A DNA stretch of 21,502 nt from CAYLNH01 sp964384625 (GTDB lineage: Bacteria; Verrucomicrobiota; Lentisphaeria; JABSQK01): positions 1 through 21,502 of the forward strand of contig CAYLNH010000109.1 in the NCBI GenBank assembly GCA_964384625.1, written 5' to 3'. Shown piece after piece: positions 1-7,600 of this stretch. A program made the translations under genes and the position numbers. Under the pieces are notes generated by a model that searched no databases, was not told the DNA's origin, and worked only from the letters and a program-made list of their open reading frames with translations. Position 1 is the first letter of the stretch, and each line of letters opens with the position of its first letter.

Positions 1-1
1 A

Positions 2-127
2 GGATCGGTCACCTACACCAGACAGCCACCTCCAGTTCCCGTTTTCCCGCCGCTCGGGCCGGCGCGCCGGCCCGAGCGGCGGGAAAACAGGGGAGGTGCG
101 CGGACTTCATACCGGTGACAGATCCGC
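2..127. repeat. Large inverted repeat with a perfect 48-bp palindrome core
   Basis: Positions 41-88 are a perfect palindrome (arms GTTTTCCCGCCGCTCGGGCC and onward, centre between 64 and 65). The symmetry continues outward on nearly the same axis: ACCTCC at 28-33 faces GGAGGT at 92-97, and GGATCGGTCACC at 2-13 faces GGTGACAGATCC at 114-125 with one mismatch. The whole is an imperfect inverted repeat of about 125 bp, and the left end may extend beyond the window. It has no T-tract after the stem, so it is not a standard intrinsic terminator. It could be a small palindromic mobile element (MITE-like) or a very stable extragenic hairpin upstream of the TM2 gene. Confidence 0.8.
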
Positions 128-239
128 AAGTACCGCAGGTTCCCGACCTCTTGAGAGCCGGGACTCGGGGCAAAGAAGGGCAGTAGACGAGGGCTCACGC
201 CGGCTGGACGCAGGGGCTGGGAAGTGCCGCCGGGCCGGC

Positions 240-245
240 TATATT
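240..245 (+). promoter_or_regulatory. Possible -10 element (TATATT) before the TM2 gene
   Basis: TATATTAGG at 240-248 lies 20 nt before the TTG start and just upstream of the AAGGAGG ribosome site. The same nine bases occur at 2167-2175 in front of the HEAT gene. I see no convincing -35 box, so this rests on the -10 match and placement only. Confidence 0.3.
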
Positions 246-265
246 AGGCGCCAAGGAGGCCCTGC

Positions 266-496
266 TTGAGCGCGGCACAGACACCCGTCCCCAACCGGCG
301 AAATCGGATCCTGGCATTGATCCTGTCCGGTTTCTTCGGTGCGTTCGGCCTGGATCGTTTCTATCTGGGCTACATGGGGTTGGGTTTGATCAAGCTGGCG
401 ACCGGCGGCGGCTGCGGCGTCTGGTGGCTGGTTGATTTCATCCTGATCCTGGCCGGCAAGCTGCCGGACGTCGACGGCAACCCGCTGGAGTCGTGA
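266..496 (+). CDS. TM2 domain membrane protein
   Basis: A 76-residue protein that is essentially one TM2 domain: a basic N-terminus (NRRNRI, about residues 10-15), a first membrane helix (ALILSGFFGAFGLDRFYLGY, about 17-36) carrying the family's G-x-x-G-x-D/H-R-F-Y-x-G signature, a short turn, and a second helix (about 48-63). TM2 proteins are small two-helix inner-membrane proteins whose bacterial role is largely undefined. The start is TTG at 266, chosen because a perfect AAGGAGG ribosome site sits at 253-259, six bases upstream. The next gene starts 68 nt downstream on the same strand, so co-transcription is possible. The family call is firm; any specific function would be a guess. Confidence 0.85.
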   Translation: MSAAQTPVPNRRNRILALILSGFFGAFGLDRFYLGYMGLGLIKLATGGGCGVWWLVDFILILAGKLPDVDGNPLES

Positions 497-564
497 CGGG
501 TGAGAAAAGTTGATCGCGTGACGTTGTATCAATGAGTTGCCGACAAGAAATCCCGAAGGTGGGC

Positions 565-1476
565 ATGAAGTATATTCCAGCAGTTCTGACGTTGCTGTGC
601 AGCCTGGGTCTCAGCGCCCGGGAAGCGCGCAAGTACCCGATCCGCATTCAGCGGCCCTGGCGGCGCGGTTCGGTCATGGATGCGACTCTGAACATCCAGA
701 CAAAGATCTCGATCACCTCGGTTGCCGACGGCCGGGTGGACAACCGGATCACCACCCGCGAGTACCACCTGCAATGTCGTCTGACGGTTCTGCAGACCAA
801 CGGCGACGGCCAATGGACACGGCTGTCGGTGGTCCCGGCGAAACTGCAGTTACGGACATCTTCGAACACCGCAAAGGAAGCCCGGCTGCGGAAGTTCAGC
901 GCGCCGGGGAGGATCATCCTTGTCTCGCGCAAACCGGAAGGCGTGGTCTATAAACGGGCGGACGGTCTGGGATTGACCCTGAGTGATGAGCAACTGCTGA
1001 AGAGCTTCTTCAGCAGTTCCAACAAGATCACGCCGGACGACTCCTTCGGTCCGGTCCGGGCCGTTGCGGTCGATGAGAAGTGGCCGGTGAATGCCGCCAA
1101 GCTGAGCAAGTTGTTCAACAACACGGTTGCCCTGATCCAGGTTGATCCGAAGGATATCTCCGGTAATCTGCGTCTTTCTTTGCCGAAAGAACCGGAATTG
1201 GCTGGACTGCTGCGGGTAAAAGGAGATATTGAGCTGAAAAACCTGCGCGTTGCGCCGCGCGTTGCCAACGTGGAGAATGGCCAGGCGCAGGCGAAGATGG
1301 GCATCGAGTACCTGTTGCCCACCAACACCGAGCTGCCGCGGCGGGCAGCGGTGATGGACTTCCGCTGGTCGGTCAGCGGCCCGGTTAAAGGCAAACCGGG
1401 CGAACGCCTGGCGATGCAGCATCAGACGCTGAAGAAGGAGACGCTTCAGCTGGTACAGGAGGCAAAGGCGCCGTAG
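565..1476 (+). CDS. Exported protein of unknown function
   Basis: I do not recognise this 303-residue protein. The chosen ATG at 565 follows GAAGGTGGG (555-563) and yields a typical signal peptide, MKYIPAVLTLLCSLGLSA, with likely cleavage after residue 18. An in-frame ATG at 532 would bury the signal under 11 extra residues. The mature part is basic and looks rich in beta strands. It has a segment about residues 35-95 with repeated T/R/V alternation and a C-terminal segment (about 220-285, ELKNLRVAPRVANVENGQAQ, then MDFRWSVSGPVKG) reminiscent of periplasmic beta-sandwich proteins, but no motif that names a family. A 57-aa lipoprotein gene begins 29 nt after its stop, so the two may be co-transcribed and act in the envelope. 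Confidence 0.7.
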   Translation: MKYIPAVLTLLCSLGLSAREARKYPIRIQRPWRRGSVMDATLNIQTKISITSVADGRVDNRITTREYHLQCRLTVLQTNGDGQWTRLSVVPAKLQLRTSSNTAKEARLRKFSAPGRIILVSRKPEGVVYKRADGLGLTLSDEQLLKSFFSSSNKITPDDSFGPVRAVAVDEKWPVNAAKLSKLFNNTVALIQVDPKDISGNLRLSLPKEPELAGLLRVKGDIELKNLRVAPRVANVENGQAQAKMGIEYLLPTNTELPRRAAVMDFRWSVSGPVKGKPGERLAMQHQTLKKETLQLVQEAKAP

Positions 1477-1505
1477 CGGCGCCCACAATCGAGCAGGAGG
1501 AAGCC

Positions 1506-1679
1506 ATGAAGCTCTGGAGGCGGCTTCTCATTGGCTCGGCAGGTATGTGCCTGCTGCTGCTGACCGCGTGTCAGGCAGTGCAGCCAATGGATGAGTCTAT
1601 TGTTTTACCCAAACCCATTCCGCCGGTGTATGCCTCGGACATCGATGCCGAGCAACCGGATCTGGCGGCGGCGGATTGA
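1506..1679 (+). CDS. Small lipoprotein (57 aa)
   Basis: A short gene easily missed by length cut-offs. ATG at 1506 is preceded by a perfect AGGAGG (1495-1500) with a 5-nt spacer. The product begins MKLWRRLLIG, continues with a hydrophobic stretch and ends in the lipobox L19-T20-A21-C22, so Cys22 should be lipid-modified by Lgt and cleaved by signal peptidase II. The mature peptide is only about 36 residues, acidic and proline-containing (VLPKPIPPVYASDIDAEQPD). Length and layout recall entericidin-like small lipoproteins, but there is no sequence match I can claim. It sits 29 nt after the exported protein and 13 nt before the SUI1 gene, which suggests one transcript. The strong ribosome site and lipobox make it very likely real. 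Confidence 0.75.
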   Translation: MKLWRRLLIGSAGMCLLLLTACQAVQPMDESIVLPKPIPPVYASDIDAEQPDLAAAD

Positions 1680-1692
1680 TCGAGGCCCGTCG

Positions 1693-2097
1693 ATGAGTCG
1701 ACGCAAACAACGTCGAGAGCAGCCCGAGGAGGATCCCCAGTTCGTCGTCGACCCGTTTGCGGCGCTGCAGAAGGGGGACTTCCCCAAGGGACCCAAACCG
1801 GCAAAACCCGAATCGCTGCCGGCGGCTCCGGCATCGCCCTACGGCGACCTGCTCTACACCGCCCTGGTGATCCGTATCGAGAAGAAAGGCCGCCGCGGCA
1901 AGACTGTGACGGTCATCGACGGCCTGCCGCTGGATACGAGCGAAGCCGTGGTTCTGCTCGTGCGGGATCTGCGCAAGTACCTGGCGACCGGCGGCACGGT
2001 CGCCGACACCTGTATCGAGCTGCAGGGAGATCAACGCCGCCGTGCCGCTGCCTGGCTGCGGGACGCCGGCTTCCGCGTCAAGGGCGACTGTGGCTGA
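1693..2097 (+). CDS. SUI1/eIF1-like translation initiation factor (YciH family)
   Basis: A 134-residue protein with a charged, proline-rich N-terminal extension (about residues 1-55) and a C-terminal SUI1 fold. The core has the family features: RIEKKGRRGKTVTVIDGLP (basic beta hairpin, about 62-80), a helix (EAVVLLVRDLRKYLATGG, about 85-102), then the strand TCIELQGDQRR and a final helix-strand ending in GFRVKGDCG. Bacterial SUI1 proteins resemble archaeal and eukaryotic eIF1, which controls start-codon choice; the bacterial role is poorly known. I start at ATG 1693 rather than an upstream in-frame ATG at 1591, because the latter would overlap the whole C-terminal half of the lipoprotein gene and adds unrelated sequence. 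The ribosome site is weak (GAGG at 1682-1685), consistent with coupling to the lipoprotein gene that stops 13 nt earlier. Confidence 0.8.
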   Translation: MSRRKQRREQPEEDPQFVVDPFAALQKGDFPKGPKPAKPESLPAAPASPYGDLLYTALVIRIEKKGRRGKTVTVIDGLPLDTSEAVVLLVRDLRKYLATGGTVADTCIELQGDQRRRAAAWLRDAGFRVKGDCG

Positions 2098-2163
2098 TCG
2101 GATGTAAGTCCTCGACCGGATTCAGACGATTCGGGCGGAAGTCTTTCGGCCAAGGCCAGCCGA

Positions 2164-2172
2164 TGGTATATT
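2164..2172 (+). promoter_or_regulatory. Extended -10 promoter element before the HEAT gene
   Basis: TGGTATATT at 2164-2172 fits an extended -10 (TGn then TATAAT-like), 26 nt before the ATG. A clear -35 is not visible, which is compatible with extended -10 promoters. A similar TGGTATAGC precedes aceE at 13589-13597. Confidence 0.45.
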
Positions 2173-2198
2173 AGGGAACAGCCGTTGGAGATGCCCGT

Positions 2199-2639
2199 AT
2201 GAAGACACGACCTGTCAGTCAGAGGGATCAGCCGGACTATCCGGATCGCCGAAGTTTCCTGAAAGGGGTTGCCGGCGGTGTGGCCGCTCTGGCGTTCGCT
2301 GCGGCCCGCCCCGGCACAGGCGGCGAGACGAAGAAAACGAAGACCACGGAAGAGGTGATTGCCGCACTCGCCGCCCAGCTCGGGGCCGCGGACTTCCGCC
2401 AGCGGAAGGCGGCGACCTCGGCCCTGATCAAACTCGGGAAGGGCGACGGCAAAGACAAAGCCGCCGACAAGAACGTCCGCAAACAGGTCCTCGCGGCGAT
2501 GAAACCACTCGCGCAGAGCCGGGATCCGGAAGTGGCCGCCCGCGCCAAACAGGTCATCACAACTTTGACTGTTGTCGTGGCCCCGCCCCCGGAAAGGAAC
2601 CCCCAAGTGGACGGCGGCCTCGTGATCGAGATCGACTAG
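2199..2639 (+). CDS. Tat-exported HEAT-repeat protein
   Basis: A 146-residue protein with a twin-arginine signal: D-R-R-S-F-L-K at residues 16-22 followed by GVAGGVAALAFAAARP, so it is probably exported folded by the Tat system. The mature part (about residues 48-126) is an antiparallel helical pair repeat of HEAT style: VIAALAAQLGAADFRQRKAA, ALIKLGKG, then LAAMKPLAQSRDPEVAARAK with Q-V-I-T-T-L. The pattern D-F-x-x-R-x-x-A-x-x-x-L-x-x-L-G is common in planctomycete and related HEAT proteins. The C-terminus is a short tail (APPPERNPQVDGGLVIEID). No cofactor motif is seen, so the Tat signal may serve an associated partner. Start ATG 2199 has GGAG at 2187-2190. HEAT repeats usually bind proteins; the partner is unknown. 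Confidence 0.7.
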   Translation: MKTRPVSQRDQPDYPDRRSFLKGVAGGVAALAFAAARPGTGGETKKTKTTEEVIAALAAQLGAADFRQRKAATSALIKLGKGDGKDKAADKNVRKQVLAAMKPLAQSRDPEVAARAKQVITTLTVVVAPPPERNPQVDGGLVIEID

Positions 2640-3230
2640 ATGGGCTCGGCGGACGTTTTCCTGCCAGGGACGGTTCGCACGGTTCCAGTCGGGCAAAGCC
2701 TACGGCAACGCCTTCAGCGTTGAACCGTCTCGCTGCACCCAGTGCGAAAAGATCCCCCCGGCTGTGCCGGGGGAGTCTGATGTGCCGGCTGAACTGAAGG
2801 GGGTGTAGATAGTCCCCAAGCTGAGCTTGGGGCTTCTTCTCGGAACGCAGAAACACGATCCCGCACCCTTTTCGCGGCAGGCGTCGCTACTCATCCCTGG
2901 GGTAGGCTTCGCCAGCCCCAGGCTTGAAACCGTAACGCCTTCAGCGTGCGGAGTTCCGCCCATAAACGAAGGTGAAATGCTGTAGTCGCCCGGGCCATCG
3001 GTCCGGGTGTCCGTTCCCGTCCCTGATTCGAGGCCTGTAAGGTTTCATCAACCAGTTTGCATTGAGGTTGAGCACCCCTTCTTTAAGGGCTGGAACGGAG
3101 GGCCTGATTACTTAAGGGGTGTTTGGCACAGCCAATGTCTCCTCCGTGTATGAGTCCCGGCTTCGCGCCGGACTCAGGAGTGGCGGCCAATTGTGGGGCA
3201 GAGCCCCGCGCTCCCGCGCGCTGCGCCCTT
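2640..3230. other. Gene-free region of hairpins and dispersed repeats
   Basis: 591 bases without a credible gene. From 2696 to about 2960 it is a chain of short perfect stems (described as a separate repeat). Further on are CCCGGGCC/GGTCCGGG around 2990-3007, an inverted pair CACCCCTT...TAAG (3073-3087) with CTTAAGGGGTG (3111-3121), and a stem GAGTC-CGGC / GCCGGACTC around 3153-3176. The open frames here lack ribosome sites and translate into low-complexity repeat text. None of the stems has a T-tract typical of an intrinsic terminator for the convergent genes on either side. Confidence 0.7.
2696..2960. repeat. Dispersed hairpin array, copy A
   Basis: A string of small stem-loops: CAACGC-CTTCA-GCGTTG (2706-2722), CCCCCGGC-TGT-GCCGGGGG (2755-2773, perfect 8-bp stem), CCCCAAG-CTGAG-CTTGGGG (2814-2832), CCTGGGG/CCCCAGG (2896-2902 with 2916-2922) and ACGC-CTTCA-GCGT (2935-2947). 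The first 30 bases (2696-2725) are identical to 8879-8908. The unit from 2889 to 2930 matches 8919-8960, and also 16463-16504 in reverse orientation. The array is intergenic. Such families often behave like REP/RAYT-type elements, but no RAYT transposase lies in this window. Confidence 0.75.
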
Positions 3231-4637
3231 TTACCATCCCAGTCCCAGGCAATCCGGCTCCGTGCCCGTGTCCAGCCGGAGCAAAGCCAACGCCAGGAAA
3301 CCGACGCCGTCGACGGCGTCGTAGCGGTCTTCGCCCGGGTGACCGCGGAACATGCCGTTGGCAAAGAGGACCTGCAGGGCTTCCGCCGCCACCAGTTCGG
3401 CTAATCCACGGTAGTCCGCGCCGAACTCGTCGGCACATCCGAGCAGGAAGTGGATGCAGCGGCCGTAGTGTTCGGCGTAGCCGCCCCGGCCGTTGCGGGC
3501 CGGCAGGGAGTTCTTGATCTGCCGTGCCCAGCGTTCACAGGCCAGGCGAAAGACCTCCTTCCCGGTTCGCCGATGGAACGCCAGACAAGCTTCAGCACAG
3601 GCCATCGGATAGTCGTGCGCCGGGAAGAGAGGTTCCCACAAATCGCAGTAGTCACCGGGCTGATAGACGGTTTCCTTCGGACCGAAAACCGGCTCGCCGG
3701 TGGCGACGCGCAGGCGTCCGCAATAGCATCCGGCGGTTTCATCGTAGGCATGGCCCAGCCAGCTTGCGAGGGCGTCTGCGGCCATATCAACCCAGTCTGT
3801 GCAGTCGGCCATGGTACCGGCGCGCAACAGGCAGCCGGCCCACAAACCGACTTCGCAGGTTGCCGTAATCTTGTCCCAGCGCGTCCATGTCGGATTGTTT
3901 TCGAGCAGCCCGGTTTGCGAATGGCGATGGCGAAAGGAGTAGCCGGCCATCGCGGCGGCCGGCGGCAGGAGGTCCTTGTCGCCGGTCTTCGCGAAGAGCC
4001 AGGCGAGCGATTCCACCAGGATGCCGCCGGCTTCGAGAAAGGCGCAACCGGTGTTGCCCTCGGCGTGGCGTTGGAATTCGCCGGTCTCGGGGTCGACCAG
4101 GTGGCCTTCGGCCGCGGCCCGAATCGCCCGCGCCGTGGCGGCCGGATCAACCCGCTGGAACGTCTCCCAGGCGGGCATCAGCGGCCGGATTTCGTGGAGT
4201 TCGCCCTGCTCCGTCCGCGGGTCGACCGGACACGGGACTTCGTTACCGTGGAAACGTACAACGCAGTCCAGGAAGGCGTCGTAGTAGTAGTGGTTGCCCC
4301 AGAGAAACATGCCGTTGCGGGCGACGCAGCGTTCGAGAAAGCAGCGGACGTAGGCGTCGGCGGCGTTGCTGTACTTGCTGTTGCCGGTGATTGTGGAGAG
4401 GGCGTGGGCGGCAACGATTGAGGGTTGATCCCAGTAGAGTGAGCATCCCCTGGGCGCGTCGATGTAGCGATAGACGCGTTTGCCGATGTGTTCCGGGCGT
4501 TTGTCGTTATCCGGATAGCGCCCGGTGTTGACGTCGAGCGACGCCATCCACATGGGCGTGTGGCCGGCGCCGTAGGTGTCAAGCCCGGTATTGAGCAGGC
4601 GGTCGAAATGGGAACGAACACGCTTGAGATATTTCAT
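3231..4637 (-). CDS. Predicted (alpha/alpha)-barrel protein, possibly carbohydrate-active
   Basis: A 468-residue soluble protein I cannot assign firmly. It is made of alternating helices and aromatic, His- and Gly-rich loops (LYWDQPS at about 69-73, FLWGNHYYYD about 111-120, then ENNPTWTRWDK, DLWEPLFPAHDYPMACAEACLAFHRRTG, and near the end GRGGYAEHYGRCIHFLLGC). This is the style of (alpha/alpha)6 toroid enzymes such as GH88/GH105-like hydrolases, GH127 or AGE-type epimerases, but I cannot point to a proven catalytic pair. No signal peptide is evident. Start ATG 4637 lies 35 nt after the kinase stop. An upstream in-frame ATG at 4697 would overlap the kinase by 25 nt and add a Cys-rich leader. 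Neither has a clear ribosome site. Close spacing and strand suggest co-transcription with the kinase gene. Confidence 0.55.
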   Translation of the reverse strand: MKYLKRVRSHFDRLLNTGLDTYGAGHTPMWMASLDVNTGRYPDNDKRPEHIGKRVYRYIDAPRGCSLYWDQPSIVAAHALSTITGNSKYSNAADAYVRCFLERCVARNGMFLWGNHYYYDAFLDCVVRFHGNEVPCPVDPRTEQGELHEIRPLMPAWETFQRVDPAATARAIRAAAEGHLVDPETGEFQRHAEGNTGCAFLEAGGILVESLAWLFAKTGDKDLLPPAAAMAGYSFRHRHSQTGLLENNPTWTRWDKITATCEVGLWAGCLLRAGTMADCTDWVDMAADALASWLGHAYDETAGCYCGRLRVATGEPVFGPKETVYQPGDYCDLWEPLFPAHDYPMACAEACLAFHRRTGKEVFRLACERWARQIKNSLPARNGRGGYAEHYGRCIHFLLGCADEFGADYRGLAELVAAEALQVLFANGMFRGHPGEDRYDAVDGVGFLALALLRLDTGTEPDCLGLGW

Positions 4638-4672
4638 GGTTTCACAATGGGGACGTGGAAAGTCGGTGCAAG

Positions 4673-7600
4673 TCACTGCAGGGCATTCTGTCGCCATTCG
4701 ACGAAGCGGCCGGGCACGGGATCAGCGGGGCGCTTCCAAGTCGGAAGTGCCTCCCACAGGCTGTAAGCACGCAAGGCCTCTTGTTTGTTGCCCTCCAACT
4801 CGGCCTTCATCCCCTGTGTCAGCCGCAGCCGTGCTTCCAGTCTTTGTTGTCGCGGCTGCTGCCGGAATGTCTTTTCATCAATCCTGCCGAGCATCAGGGC
4901 GGCGTCATGCCACAGGGTTTGGGCCATGACATAACGCCGCTCGGCAATGATGGGGGCCAGCCGTCGGCGCAGCGCGTCTTGGTCACCGGCAAGAACGCGG
5001 ATGAACGCCGGCAGAATGTAATGATCCCAGCCATGGCCGCTCCAGCCGACCATCTCGTCGGTCACGGCGTCCAAGCGTTTCAGGGCGCCGTCGAGGTCAC
5101 CGGCGGCGGCTTGGTCGAGAGCAGCGTATTGCTTGCAGGTGAGCAACCATGAGAAGTTGCCGCCGGCAGCCAGGCGGGCCTGGCGGTGCTTGCCCTGTCG
5201 CAGAAGGACGTAAGTCACGAATGCGCTGCAGTCGCGGAAAGACCGAAGGATCTTATCATACCGGTCTTCGTGGTAAAGCGCCTCGCAGGCGGCGTATCGG
5301 CCGAGGTCGGGCATGTCGACGATGTCCTGGTGGCGACCGAGGTCGAGTCGGGCGCGGGTCCACAAATGCTTGCCGTACTGCTCCAGCTTGATGTCCTTGG
5401 CCCGCCCCATGGCCAGCAGCGCCGGTCCGGTCAGATTCGGCGCGAAATGGTAATCTTTCAGAATCTGCTTGAATCGGCCCATGGCCAGCAGCCCGGCGTG
5501 CCGGTCGCGGTCGGAGTAGCCGCCGTCGATCAACAGATCCGAGCGGCCGCGGAACAGAAGCAGGGCGGCGGACGGTTTTCCCGGCGCATCGGTCGGTTTT
5601 GCTTCGTCAAAGCGTCCGAGCCAGCGACGGGCGGTGTCTGCTTCTCCAAACGACGGGTAGGTCTTCAGGACCTCCTCGTATTGTCCGAGGCACAGGAGGG
5701 CTTCGGCGGCTTCATCGTCGTTCGGGTATCGGGCCAGGATGTCTTCGTATCGTCCCAGGGCCAGGAGCGCTAAGGCACAGGGGTTGGGGCGATCCGCATG
5801 GATTGCCAGGACCTCCTCATAGCGGCCCATGGCCAGACGGGCACGAGCCGCGCCGTCCGATTTCGGGAACTCCTTCAGGACGGCGTCGAACTTGCCGTGT
5901 TCATATAGCAGATAGTGCGCGTCATTTTGCCAGGTCTCCGGGAATCGCCGCCGGGCTTCTTTCTCACGCCCCAGCGAAATCAACCCTTTCACGTTGAGTC
6001 GGCGTACATTTGGGTAGCGTTCGACGCTTTCCTCATAGCGGCGCAAACTGTGTAAGGCGAAAACAGCATAGGGCGGTTTGGCATCACTCCAGGAGGCGAC
6101 GGCGGCGTTGCGCCCGTATTCGGTCAGGACCGCCGCCAGCGTGAACCGGTGCATCGGGTCGTCCGGGAAGTGCGTCCGACGCAATTCCAGGTAGGGTTGC
6201 TGATTCCGCCAGCGGCCGCGGCGGCGCAGACCGGTGACAAACCGTTCCCACAGCCGATGAATTTCCGCCCGGTGCTGGTCGTCGCCGGCCGCGTAGAGTT
6301 GCGCCATATCGGCGGCGGTCTGCCGGTGTTCGCCCCGGTCGTAGCTTTGCAGCAGCAGATGCTTCCGGACCAGGGCGTCAACGCTGGAGTCGGTCAGCGC
6401 CCGGAAATGGCCGAAGGCCTCCTCCTTGCGGCCCAACTGCAGCAGGCACAGTGCACGCTTGTAACGGGCTTCCTCGCGCAGATGCTGATTGCGTGCGGTG
6501 TTCATGACGATGTCGTATTCGTGCATCGCTCGGTCATAGAGGTCCTGCTGATAGTAGCTGTCGCCGATCCTGGTGGCGGTGACCAGTTCGGCGCCGCCTT
6601 TGGAAAAGATGCGAACGTCGTCGATACGCTTGCCCGCGTAGTAGAGATAGAGTCCAAACCAACCGGAGGAGAACGGAAACTCCCGGCGGTATTCGCAGAG
6701 TTTTCTGCCGTCGACATAGACGCGCAGGTAATGGCCGTCGACTTCACCGCGAATGCGATAGCGCCGACCGTGCTGGAGACGGAAAGGGTGATAGGCGAGG
6801 ACCGCGTTGTGGGTGGAATTGATCAACGAAAACGAGTTGTACCAGCCGCCGACCTGCAGGATATACTTGCCTTTGCTGATTCGTTCCGGGTCCGTGCCGA
6901 ACGGATCATTCTCGTACCAGACGAGCGACAGATCGCCCAGGCGTGTGCCGGGGGTGACTTCGCCGGTATACTCCAGTGCATGGCTGCCGTAGAGCCGGTG
7001 TTTGTACGTCAGGTAAAAAGGATAGCCCTTGCGGCTGACTAATTCGCCGTCTTCCACCGTGAACTCCCCTCGGGTGATCGCCCAATTCTCGAGATAGCCG
7101 TCGGCAGTCGCAAACGTCTCCACGTGGTTCTCTTTCCAGGACTCCAGTTCCCGGGCTTTCAACCGGTGGAACCGCCAGCTGAACCCGGCGATCAGGACGG
7201 CGGCCGTCAGCCCGATGGCGGCGGCCGACAGCAGCCCGTGCCGATGACGCCGCGCCCAGCGTTTGAGGAAGTGCCGGAGCGATTCATTATGCGCGCTGAC
7301 CGCCAGGCCCTCCTGGTACTTCTGCAGATCGTCGGCGAACTCCTCCATGCTCTGGTAGCGGTCTTCCGGCTGCGGCGCGATCGCCTTCAAGGCGATGGAA
7401 AGCAGCGGCGCCGGCACGCGGGCCCGTTCCTGATCCGTCAAGGGGTCGATCTCGCCGCTTTGCTTCTTGCGTACCAGTTCCTTCAGCGTCGTCGCATCGG
7501 TCGGGAAACGCCCGACCAGGCAGTGGAACAGCGTAGCCCCCAGGCAGTAGACGTCGTCGGTGGCGACGGCCGGCAGGCAGAGCGCCTGCTGTGGGCTCAT

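Noticed and set aside
2696..2960. CRISPR array
   Set aside because: The repeated units are different hairpins of different lengths with no constant repeat-spacer period, and there are no cas genes.
3231..4697. Start of the barrel protein at ATG 4697
   Set aside because: It would overlap the kinase 3' end by 25 nt and add a Cys/Pro-rich leader unlike the rest of the protein; ATG 4637 begins with a normal helix.
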